A DNA stretch of 64,000 nucleotides, from contig NZ_CAJYDW010000016.1 of the NCBI RefSeq assembly GCF_913774235.1, forward strand, positions 340,819 through 404,818, written 5' to 3'. The notes beneath the pieces were generated by a model, which was not told the origin of the DNA, did no database searches, and worked only from the letters and a program-made list of their open reading frames with translations. Shown here piece by piece: positions 43,756 to 51,819 of the stretch (the stretch's first letter is position 1; every line of letters begins with the position of its first letter). This DNA comes from an uncultured Pseudomonas sp. Its GTDB lineage: Bacteria > Pseudomonadota > Gammaproteobacteria > Pseudomonadales > Pseudomonadaceae. The position numbers and the translations under genes are program-made.

Positions 43756-45101
43756 TATCGCCCCTCAACCCCTTCGGGGCCATCGAGGAAGTCGGCGCGG
43801 ACCAGACCATGGCGCTGCATCTTTTCGTTGAGGGTGCGGCGTGGCAACTGCAGCTCATCCATCACCGCCTTGATCTCGCCGCCATGGCGAGCCAGGGCGG
43901 CGCGCAGGCACTGGGCTTCGAAGGCTTCCAGCTGATCGGCGAGGGAATGGCTGGCGGCCGCGGTGGTGGGGGAACCCAGGCCGAGGACTTCCCGCTCGGC
44001 GGCATTGGCCAGTTCGCGGACGTTGCCCGGCCAGCCGTGGCCGAGCAACTGGGCCAGGCGCGCCGCGCTGGGTGGGGCGGCCGGACGGCCCAGGCGGGCG
44101 CCGGCTTCGACCAGGAAGTGGTCGAACAACAGCGGGATGTCTTCGCGCCTAGCGCGCAGTGGTGGCAGGTGCAGTTCGGCGACGTTGAGGCGGTAGGCCA
44201 GGTCTTCGCGGAAGCGCCCGGCGCGGGCCTCTTCGAGCAGGTCCGGCTTGGTGGCGGCGACGATGCGCAGGTCCAGCGCGATGCTCTGGTTGGAGCCCAG
44301 GCGCTCCAGACGCTGTTCCTGCAGCACCCGTAACAGCTTGACCTGCTGCGCCAGGGGCATGCTCTCGATCTCGTCGAGGAACAGGGTGCCGCCATTGGCG
44401 TATTCCAGCTTGCCGATGCGCTTGCCCTGGGCACCGGTGAAGGCACCGCTCTCATGGCCGAACAGCTCGCTCTCGAACAACTGCTCGGGAATGGCGGCGC
44501 AGTTGAGGGCGACGAAGGCCTTGCCGGCACGCGGACCGAAGTCGTGCAGGCAGCGGGCGACCAGTTCCTTGCCACTGCCGGTCTCGCCGCGCAGCAGGAC
44601 GTTTACCGGGGTCGGTGCCAGGTCGAGGATCTGCTGGCGTAGGCGGACGATACCGGGGGAGACGCCCAGCAGGCGCCGGGCGAGGGCGCTCTGGTCGTCG
44701 GCGCGGCGATGCAGCTGGCGGTTCTCCAGCACCAGGCGGCGCTTTTCCAGGGCGCGGCCGAGACCGCCCAGCAGGGCTTCGGGGCTGAAGGGTTTTTCCA
44801 GGAAGTCGTAGGCGCCCTGGCGCATGGCGGTCACCGCCAGGGCGACGTCGCCATGGGCGGTGAGCAGGATCACCGGCAGGTCGCGATCCAGCGCCAGCAG
44901 GCGTTCCAGCAGGACCAGGCCGTCCATGCCGGGCATGCGCACGTCGCTGACCACCACCCCGGCAAAGTCCAGAGTCATCGCCGCCAGGCAGTCCTCGGCG
45001 CGGGCAAACAGCCGCACCTGCATTCCGGACAGTTCCAGCCACTGGCGCACCGCTTCGCGGATGCTGGCTTCGTCGTCGACCAGATAGACCTGATGTTCCA
45101 T
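43755..45101 (-). CDS. Sigma54-dependent response regulator (MifR/DctD-like)
   Basis: Receiver VYLVDDEASIREAVRQWLELSGMQV, AAA+ GETGSGKELVARCLHDFGPR, GAFTGA, Fis-type HTH. Confidence 0.9.
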   Translation of the reverse strand: MEHQVYLVDDEASIREAVRQWLELSGMQVRLFARAEDCLAAMTLDFAGVVVSDVRMPGMDGLVLLERLLALDRDLPVILLTAHGDVALAVTAMRQGAYDFLEKPFSPEALLGGLGRALEKRRLVLENRQLHRRADDQSALARRLLGVSPGIVRLRQQILDLAPTPVNVLLRGETGSGKELVARCLHDFGPRAGKAFVALNCAAIPEQLFESELFGHESGAFTGAQGKRIGKLEYANGGTLFLDEIESMPLAQQVKLLRVLQEQRLERLGSNQSIALDLRIVAATKPDLLEEARAGRFREDLAYRLNVAELHLPPLRARREDIPLLFDHFLVEAGARLGRPAAPPSAARLAQLLGHGWPGNVRELANAAEREVLGLGSPTTAAASHSLADQLEAFEAQCLRAALARHGGEIKAVMDELQLPRRTLNEKMQRHGLVRADFLDGPEGVEGR

Positions 45102-45161
45102 GAATGCTCTCTATAGCCCGTGGCCATCACCTTGCCGGAACGACGGGTGCAGGTCGAGTGC

Positions 45162-46544
45162 TCAGGCGCCAGTGACAGACAGCAGCGGCAGGCCAAGGCG
45201 GGCACAGGCGCCGCCGTCCGGTCGGTTGCCCAGTTCGATGCGGCCGTTCAGGTGCTGGGCCACGGTCTGGACGATGGACAGGCCCAGGCCGGCGCCGTTG
45301 GCCGCGCCACTGCTGTAGAAGCGCTCGAACAGTCGCGGCAGCACCTCGGCGGGGATGCCGGGCCCCTGGTCGAGGATGAGGATATCCGCCCAGTCGTCAC
45401 CGACGTCCAGGCGCACCTGGATCTCGCCGCCGGGAGGCGAGACATTGACCGCGTTGGTCAGCAGGTTCTGCAGGGCGATGCCGAGCATGGCGCTGTCGCC
45501 CCGGACCTGGGCCTGGGTAGGCGGCGCCTCGAAGCTGAGGTCGAAGCCCTTGTCGAGAATCCAGGGTCCCAGCTCTTCCAGGGTGGCGCCGACGGCGGTA
45601 CGCAAGTCGAAGCGCTGCTCGTCGCTCCAGCTCGGCCGGGGTTCCAGGCGGGCGAGGATCAGCAACTGGTTGACCACCCGGGTCAGGCGATCGGTACCGC
45701 TGACGACGAACTTCAGGGCTTCGTCGCGAGCGGCGCCGGTCTGCGCGGACAGGGCGTTCTGGGCGTGCAGGCGCAAGACCGCCAACGGGGTGCGCAGCTC
45801 ATGGGCGGCATCGGCGATGAAGCGCCGTTCGCGCTGCAGCAGCTGTTCGATCTGCAAGAGCAGGCGGTTGAGTGCGGCCTGCATGGGTTCCAGTTCGCGT
45901 GGCAGCGGATCGAGGCGCAGCGGTTGCAGGGATTCCGGATCGCGGTGGCGGATCAACGCCGCCATGCGCCGCAGCGGTCGCAGCCCCCAGCCGATGGCCA
46001 GCCAGGCCAGCAGCGATAGCAGCACCAGGCCGATCAGGTGCGGGGTGAGGGTGTGGCGCAGGATGCGGCGGACCAGGTCGGCACGCACCTCGTCGCGCTC
46101 GCCGACCCAGAGCATCAGGTCGTGGTCGGGGTCGGGCAGCAGGAAGCCGTACCAGCCCTCGCCGTCCAGGGTCAGCTCGGTGAAGCCGGGGGTGGTCGGC
46201 AGGGCGAAGGCCGGGGCGTTGGGCGAACGCATCAGCGAGTTGCCACCGGCGTTCCAGGCCTGGAAGGCCATCTTGGCTTCGTAGCGATGGCCGAAAGGAC
46301 TGCCGGTGGCTTCGGCGAGCGCCGCGGTGACGCTTTCGTGCAGCGCCTGGCGGCCCTCGGCGCGGGGCGCGGCGCGCAGCATGCCCTGGAGGATGCGGGC
46401 GCTCTGCGCCAGCTGGGCGTCGTAGATCTCGCCGATCTCGCGCTGGCTATCGCGGATATTGGTGAGGGCGATCAGCAGGGTGCCGATCAGGAGTAGCGTC
46501 AATACCAGGCCGACGGTGCGGCGGCGGATGGAAGTCATGGGCAC
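45162..46544 (-). CDS. Sensor histidine kinase (QseC/PmrB-like)
   Basis: Two TM segments, HAMP-like region, FIADAAHELRTPLAVLRLHAQ H-box, N/G boxes; overlaps upstream RR. Confidence 0.93.
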   Translation of the reverse strand: MPMTSIRRRTVGLVLTLLLIGTLLIALTNIRDSQREIGEIYDAQLAQSARILQGMLRAAPRAEGRQALHESVTAALAEATGSPFGHRYEAKMAFQAWNAGGNSLMRSPNAPAFALPTTPGFTELTLDGEGWYGFLLPDPDHDLMLWVGERDEVRADLVRRILRHTLTPHLIGLVLLSLLAWLAIGWGLRPLRRMAALIRHRDPESLQPLRLDPLPRELEPMQAALNRLLLQIEQLLQRERRFIADAAHELRTPLAVLRLHAQNALSAQTGAARDEALKFVVSGTDRLTRVVNQLLILARLEPRPSWSDEQRFDLRTAVGATLEELGPWILDKGFDLSFEAPPTQAQVRGDSAMLGIALQNLLTNAVNVSPPGGEIQVRLDVGDDWADILILDQGPGIPAEVLPRLFERFYSSGAANGAGLGLSIVQTVAQHLNGRIELGNRPDGGACARLGLPLLSVTGA

Positions 46545-47194
46545 TCGAGTCGATAGCCGATGCCCCGGACGGTGCGGATCAGGTCGGCGCGCAGTTTCTT
46601 GCGCAGGTTGTAGATGTGGACTTCCAGGGTGTTGCTCTCCACGCCTTCGTCCCAGCCGTAGAGCAGCCCCATGAGGCGATCGCGACTGAAGATCTTGCCG
46701 GGGTTGGCCAGCAGTTCGTGCAGCAGCTGGTATTCGCGCGGGGTGAGGTTGACCGGCTGGCCTTCGAAGGTGACCCGGCGGGTGGCCGGATCGAGGAGGA
46801 TGCCGCCGCCTTCGAGCTGGAGCTGCGAGGGGCCGTTGCGGCGGCGCAGCAGGGCGCGCAGGCGGGCCTTGAGTTCCTTGATGTCGAAGGGCTTGACCAG
46901 ATAGTCGTCGGCACCGGCATCCAGGCCGGCGACCCGGTCTTCGGTGTCGTCGCGGGCGGTGAGGATCAGCACCGGGGTGGTGAGACCATTCGCCCGGCTC
47001 TGGCGCAGCACCTGGATGCCGTCCAGGCGCGGCAGGCCGAGGTCGAGCACCACCAGGTCGAAGCCTTCCTCGCGCAGGGCATGGACGGCGCTTTCGCCGT
47101 CCTTGAGCCAGTCCAGGGTGTAGCCTTCTTCACGCAGGCTGGAGCGAATGCCCGCGCCGAGGTCGGGATCGTCTTCGATGAGCAGGACGCGCAT
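46535..47194 (-). CDS. OmpR-family response regulator (QseB/PmrA-like)
   Basis: MRVLLIEDDPDLGAGIRSSLREEGYTLDWLKDGESAVHAL; wHTH EGVESNTLEVHIYNLRKKLRADLIRTVRGIGYRL. Confidence 0.95.
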   Translation of the reverse strand: MRVLLIEDDPDLGAGIRSSLREEGYTLDWLKDGESAVHALREEGFDLVVLDLGLPRLDGIQVLRQSRANGLTTPVLILTARDDTEDRVAGLDAGADDYLVKPFDIKELKARLRALLRRRNGPSQLQLEGGGILLDPATRRVTFEGQPVNLTPREYQLLHELLANPGKIFSRDRLMGLLYGWDEGVESNTLEVHIYNLRKKLRADLIRTVRGIGYRLECP

Positions 47195-47204
47195 GGGCTC
47201 CTCG

Positions 47205-47852
47205 TCAGTTCAGCTGCTGGTCGACTTCCTTGAGCAGGGCCGCGATCTCGCCCCGGCGACCCTGGTCGGCCAGTTCGCGACCGGGACGCGGCGCCGCCTG
47301 CTGGGCCTTGAGTAGCGCGGCCTTGGCTTCAGCGTAGCGCTTCTGGCGATACAGGTGGTCGCCCCAGAAGTATAGGGTATCGATGCCGTTGGGGTTGCGG
47401 GCGAGGGCCTGCTGCAACAGCCGGTCCGCCTCGCTGGCGTCGCCGAAGGCGATGGGCCAGCCGGGGACCCGGTCGTAGAGCGCGGCGAGACTGGTGTAGG
47501 CCGACCCCTGCAGGGCGTTGGGATCGAGCTTGAGCGCCTGCTCCAGATCGGTCCGGGCTTCCTTGACCTTGCCGAGGGCGCCGAGGCCACCCTGGGCGCC
47601 GGCCCAGCTGCTGAGCACGATGCCCTGCCAGATCCAGGCGGGCGCCGACTGGGGTTCGGCCTGGGTGAAGGCGCGGGCCTGGCCGGCCAGTTGTTCGAAG
47701 GCGGCGGTCTTCTCGCCGGCCGGCAGGCGGTACTGGATCTCGGCCCAGCGCTGCTGGATCTGCGCCAGTCGCTGGGCATCCTCGGCCAGGGCGAAGGGGC
47801 TGGCGAGCAGCGCGGCGAGCAGCAGGCCGAGGGCCTGGCGGGGGGATTTCAT
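47205..47852 (-). CDS. Exported TPR-repeat protein
   Basis: Signal peptide MKSPRQALGLLLAALLASPFALA; LEQALKLDPNA and LLQQALARNPNGIDTLYFWGDHLYRQKRYAEAKAAL TPR-like helices. Confidence 0.85.
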   Translation of the reverse strand: MKSPRQALGLLLAALLASPFALAEDAQRLAQIQQRWAEIQYRLPAGEKTAAFEQLAGQARAFTQAEPQSAPAWIWQGIVLSSWAGAQGGLGALGKVKEARTDLEQALKLDPNALQGSAYTSLAALYDRVPGWPIAFGDASEADRLLQQALARNPNGIDTLYFWGDHLYRQKRYAEAKAALLKAQQAAPRPGRELADQGRRGEIAALLKEVDQQLN

Positions 47853-48658
47853 GGACGTTTCTCCGGGACGAGGGGGGTATCGGTGAAGCGCTGGATGACC
47901 GGCAACTGGCGGCGCAGGGCGCGATCCACCAGGCCGGGCAGCAGGCCGTTGAGGCGCACGAAGAGCTTTTCCGGCCAGCCCAGGTAGAGCTCCTGGCGGT
48001 CCTCGACCAGGGCGCGGATCACCGCGCCGGCGACCACGGCGGGTTCGTCCACTGGACTCTTGAGCGCCTGGTTCAGGGCCATGGCGGCTGGGCTGTTCAT
48101 CGCCGTGCGAGTGGCGCGCGGGGCGACATAGAGCACCCGGATGCGGGTATCGGCCAATTCGCGGCGCAGGGCCTGGGTGAAGCCGCGCAAGGCGAACTTG
48201 CTGGCGCAGTAGGGCGCATAGCCCGGATAGCCGATGGAGCCCAGCGTGGAGCCGATGTGGGCGACCACCGCGCGTGGCTGGCGCCGCAGCAGCGGCAACA
48301 GCAGGCGGGTCAACTGGATGGCCGCGCCGATGTTGACCGCCAGCATGGCATCGATGGCGTCTTCGTCGAGGGCTTCGAGCAGGGCGAACCTGTTGCTGCC
48401 GGCCGCGTTGAGCAACACGTTGACGCCCTGGCCGCGGCTGGCTTCGGCCAGGACCGCCTGGCGGTCGGGACGCTGGGTGAGGTCGGCATCGAACAGGCGC
48501 AACCGGGCGCCGAAGCGCTCGACTAGCGGCTGCAGGGCCCTCGTGTCACGCGCCACTGCCAGGACCTGGGCACCGCCGGCGCAGAGTTGTTCCACCAGCG
48601 GCAGGCCGATGCCGCCACTGGCGCCGGTGAGCAGGATGCGGCAATCAGGCAGCTGCAT
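47849..48658 (-). CDS. Short-chain dehydrogenase/reductase
   Basis: ILLTGASGGIGLPLVEQL (TGxxxGIG), NAAG, YxxxK as YCASK. Confidence 0.93.
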   Translation of the reverse strand: MQLPDCRILLTGASGGIGLPLVEQLCAGGAQVLAVARDTRALQPLVERFGARLRLFDADLTQRPDRQAVLAEASRGQGVNVLLNAAGSNRFALLEALDEDAIDAMLAVNIGAAIQLTRLLLPLLRRQPRAVVAHIGSTLGSIGYPGYAPYCASKFALRGFTQALRRELADTRIRVLYVAPRATRTAMNSPAAMALNQALKSPVDEPAVVAGAVIRALVEDRQELYLGWPEKLFVRLNGLLPGLVDRALRRQLPVIQRFTDTPLVPEKRP

Positions 48659-49328
48659 GGCGCTGCTCCGGTTGCTGACCGGCCCCCGGCAGGTTGCGGA
48701 ACATGTCGGCATAGAGGCGATAGACCACCTTGGCGACGTGGATCACCGCGGCCTGGTCGGCCGGGTCGTCCAGGCGATCCATCAACTGACGGTAGGTCGC
48801 CATGTGTTCCTGGTCGAGGCTGCCGTGGGAGTCCAGGTAGCTGAAGGCGGTGGCCGGCAGGCCCAGGCCACTGCGGATGGCGCCGGCGGCCTGGGTGGCC
48901 AGGGCGATGCTGGTGCCTTCGAGTACGTTGACCATGCCGAACAGCCCGACCGGGTTGTCGCGGGCGATGAAGTCGTAGAGGTAGGCGACCATCAACTCGA
49001 TGGGCAGGTCGGGGCGGCCGGTACGCACCGCCTCGGCGTCGCCGCCGCAGGCCGTGATGTCGTTGAGGATCCAGCGGTCGTGGCCGTATTCCTCTTCGAT
49101 GTATTCGCAGACCGCGCCGCGCAGCCATTCCAGGCGTGCCGGCAGCCGGGCGCCGCAGGCCATCATCAGCGGTGCGGTGTGGCGCACGTGGTGAAAGGCC
49201 TGACCGAGGAAGGCGATGTAGCTCTCCAGTACGACGTCACCGCTCAGGGCGGCGCGGATGATGGGCACCTGGAACAGCGCCTGGCGTTCCGCGGCGGTTT
49301 CGGCTTGCAGGGTGGCGAAGAAACTCAT
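48645..49328 (-). CDS. Iron-containing redox enzyme family protein (TenA/PqqC/heme-oxygenase-fold oxidase)
   Basis: FLGQAFHHVRHTAPLMMACGARLP...EYIEEEYGHDRWILND...MVNVLEGTSIALA...SHGSLDQEHMATY: E/H-rich helices as in HDO-type metal oxidases. Confidence 0.82.
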   Translation of the reverse strand: MSFFATLQAETAAERQALFQVPIIRAALSGDVVLESYIAFLGQAFHHVRHTAPLMMACGARLPARLEWLRGAVCEYIEEEYGHDRWILNDITACGGDAEAVRTGRPDLPIELMVAYLYDFIARDNPVGLFGMVNVLEGTSIALATQAAGAIRSGLGLPATAFSYLDSHGSLDQEHMATYRQLMDRLDDPADQAAVIHVAKVVYRLYADMFRNLPGAGQQPEQRHAAA

Positions 49329-50803
49329 GGGTGTACCTCCAGAAGGTCCGAGAGCAGGGCCGCGTACTGTGCCTGGATGGCGTCGCGGCGTAGGCGTCCG
49401 GTCGCGGTGAGCAGGCCGTTGGCGGGGGTGAAGGGTTCGGTGAGGCGCTGCCAGGCGCCGATGCGGGCGTAGTCCGGCAGGTGCTGGTTCAACTGCGCGA
49501 CGAAGGCGGCCAGTTCGGCGTCGCTGGTGCCCGCTTGGCGCGGCCAGAGCAGCGCGGCCAGGTGGCGGGCGCCCTCGCCCTGGACATAGGCCTGGGCGAT
49601 GGGGCCACTCTGGGTAAGTTCGGCCTCGATCCAGCCCGGGTCGACGTTGCGGCCGGAGGCCAGGCTGAATTGATGCTTCTTGCGCCCGCGCAGATACAGA
49701 TAGCCGTCGGCGTCGAAGTAGCCGAGGTCGCCGGTGGCGATCTCGTCGGTGGCGCTGTCGGGCTGGCCCAGATAGCCGGCGAAGTCGGCTCCCCCGACCA
49801 GTACTTCGCCATCGGCGGCCAGGCGTAGACGGACATGGGGCAGGGGTTGGCCGACGCTGCCCAGACGGGTCGCGCCAGGACGGTTCAGGGCCACCACCGA
49901 GGCGCATTCGGACAGGCCGTAGCCCTGGAATATCGGCAGATCGAGGGCGGCAGCGCGCATCTGCAGCGCTTCGCTCAGCGGCGCCCCGCCGACGGCGGCG
50001 AAGCTCAGCTCGTCCAGCCGCAGCAGACCGCGCTCAGCCAGTTCCACCAGCCCCTGCAGCAGTTGCGGCATGAGGATCAGACTGTGCGGCTGGCGCTGTT
50101 GCAGGCAACCGGCCAGACGCGCCCAGTCGATACCGACCGAGCCGCTGATACCCTGGTCGGCGCCGTCCAGGACCAGTACCTCGGCACCGGCCAGCAGGGC
50201 GGCGTAGACGCCGAGATTCTCCAGCAGAATGCCCAGGGATAGCAGCACCTGGTGACGCTGCGGCGCCAGGGCGCGGCTGGCGCCCTCCAGGCTGGCAGCC
50301 ACCCGCAGCAGGGCGGCGGCCCTGAGGCAGACGCCCTTGGGCGTGCCGGTGGTACCGGAGGTATAGGTGAGCTTGGCGGTATGGGCCGGCAGCGCGGTGC
50401 GCTCGACGCTGGGCCGGCGCCAGGCGCCGTCGGCCTCGGTGAAACCGGCGGCGAGCCACTCCGCGCTGCGTTCGGCGCGGCCTAGCAGGAAGTCGGCGCC
50501 GCTGTCCCTCAGCACGTGGGCGCGCTGCTCGGCGCTGAAGAAATCCGGCAGCAGCACGCAGGGAATGCCGGCGCGCAGGGCGGCCAGATCCCAGCCCAGC
50601 AGCTCCGGGCCATTGGGCAGATCCAGCACCAGCCGCTGCACCTCGCGCTCGCGCAGCCAGGCGGCGCGGGCCAGGCTTTCCTGTAGCAACCGGGCGTAGC
50701 TCCAGGTCTCGCGACTGCCGCGCAGTGCCGGCCGGGCAGGCTGCCAGGCGTAGCGTTCCAGAACGGCGAAGAAGTGGGCGATGGGATTGGCTTCAGGCGA
50801 CAT
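49325..50803 (-). CDS. AMP-dependent synthetase/ligase (ANL superfamily)
   Basis: P-loop-like LTYTSGTTGTPKGVCL; FQGYGLSECASVVALNRPG; ATGDLGYFDADGYLYLRGRKKHQF; start at MSPEANPIAHFF. Confidence 0.93.
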   Translation of the reverse strand: MSPEANPIAHFFAVLERYAWQPARPALRGSRETWSYARLLQESLARAAWLREREVQRLVLDLPNGPELLGWDLAALRAGIPCVLLPDFFSAEQRAHVLRDSGADFLLGRAERSAEWLAAGFTEADGAWRRPSVERTALPAHTAKLTYTSGTTGTPKGVCLRAAALLRVAASLEGASRALAPQRHQVLLSLGILLENLGVYAALLAGAEVLVLDGADQGISGSVGIDWARLAGCLQQRQPHSLILMPQLLQGLVELAERGLLRLDELSFAAVGGAPLSEALQMRAAALDLPIFQGYGLSECASVVALNRPGATRLGSVGQPLPHVRLRLAADGEVLVGGADFAGYLGQPDSATDEIATGDLGYFDADGYLYLRGRKKHQFSLASGRNVDPGWIEAELTQSGPIAQAYVQGEGARHLAALLWPRQAGTSDAELAAFVAQLNQHLPDYARIGAWQRLTEPFTPANGLLTATGRLRRDAIQAQYAALLSDLLEVHP

Positions 50804-51467
50804 GGCTGTCCTCCGCGGCGAGGGTGGCAAGACCCAGGCGAGCGAAGATGCCGCCCTGCAGCAACTGGCGGTAACCCTGCTGGATGTCACCGGCGCAGAC
50901 CTGGGGATCGTTGGCGTAATAGGAGCCCCAGCGCTCGCGCTCGGCGCCCAGCCGGGCGGGATCGGCCGCGGCGAGGATCTGCGGCGCCAGGCCCAGGCGG
51001 TGGAAGCTGTTGATCAGCCGCGTCGCCCCGGTGAAGGTCACCCAGCGCAGCCCGCTGCGGGCCAGCAGCCAGGTGGTGACGACGATCAGCAGGCGCGCCT
51101 GGCCGGCGCTGAGGGCGGCGAGATTGCCCACTTCCACCACTTCGCCGCGGGCGATGGGCTGGCCGAGCACGACCGCCAGGCAGGCCTCCACCGGCTGGTC
51201 CAGGTAGGTCTCCAGGAATAGGGTCTGGTCCTGGGCCAGGCGCAGGCCCACCGCCGCCTGCAGGCGCTGGTCGCCAGCGCGCAGGGTCAGCAGATAGGGC
51301 AGGAAGTGGGCGATACGGGCGCCGTGCTCCAGGGCGAAGCGACCGGCGATGAAGGCCTCGGTAGCCGGGCGGGCGGGGTCGTCGTGGGGTTCCAGCCGAG
51401 CCAGCAGCTCAGTGTCGCGGTCGGCCAGGGTGAAGCTCGCAGGGGATTGCCAGGTGACGTCGAACAT
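50793..51467 (-). CDS. Thermostable hemolysin (T_hemolysin) family / GNAT-like acyltransferase-fold protein
   Basis: HFLPYLLTLRAGDQRLQAAVGLRLAQDQTLFLETYLDQPVEACLAVVLGQPIARGEVVEVGNLAALSAGQARLLIVVTTWLLARSGLRWVTFTGATRLINSFHRLGLAP. Confidence 0.75.
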   Translation of the reverse strand: MFDVTWQSPASFTLADRDTELLARLEPHDDPARPATEAFIAGRFALEHGARIAHFLPYLLTLRAGDQRLQAAVGLRLAQDQTLFLETYLDQPVEACLAVVLGQPIARGEVVEVGNLAALSAGQARLLIVVTTWLLARSGLRWVTFTGATRLINSFHRLGLAPQILAAADPARLGAERERWGSYYANDPQVCAGDIQQGYRQLLQGGIFARLGLATLAAEDSHVA

Positions 51468-51512
51468 CGCGACCACTCCGGGGGAATACGAGTCGCAGTC
51501 TTGGCGGGCAAG

Positions 51513-51551
51513 CTGAAGGCAATCTGAAGTGGTGCTTCATCGCAGCTTCAG
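51513..51551. promoter_or_regulatory. Four-hexamer OmpR-type box between divergent small membrane protein and T_hemolysin operon
   Basis: CTGAAG(51513)-N5-CTGAAG(51524)-N5-CTTCAT(51535)-N5-CTTCAG(51546); strict 11-bp periodicity, inverted about the centre. Confidence 0.7.
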
Positions 51552-51597
51552 CTTGGCCAACTAGCGTCGGGGCCTGTTTCCCCAGCGGAGCCCTGTC

Positions 51598-51819
51598 ATG
51601 TTCGAAGAAGAATCCCTCGCGCCGAGTCCCGACGAGTCCGCCGACAGTCACTGGCCGCTGGTCAAGATCCTCGCCGGTATCCTGGCCGGTGCCCTCATTG
51701 GCGGTGTCGGCTTGCCGCTGCTGGATGCCACGCGCGGTGCCTGGGATGGCGCCACCCTGCTGGTGACCGGCGTGCTGGCCTGGGGCTTTGCTCTGCTGGT
51801 GACCCTTTGCGTGCGCTAG
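51598..51819 (+). CDS. Small two-TM membrane protein (73 aa)
   Basis: WPLVKILAGILAGALIGGVGLPLLDATRGAWDGATLLVTGVLAWGFALLVTLCVR; preceded by the four-hexamer box. Confidence 0.65.
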   Translation: MFEEESLAPSPDESADSHWPLVKILAGILAGALIGGVGLPLLDATRGAWDGATLLVTGVLAWGFALLVTLCVR

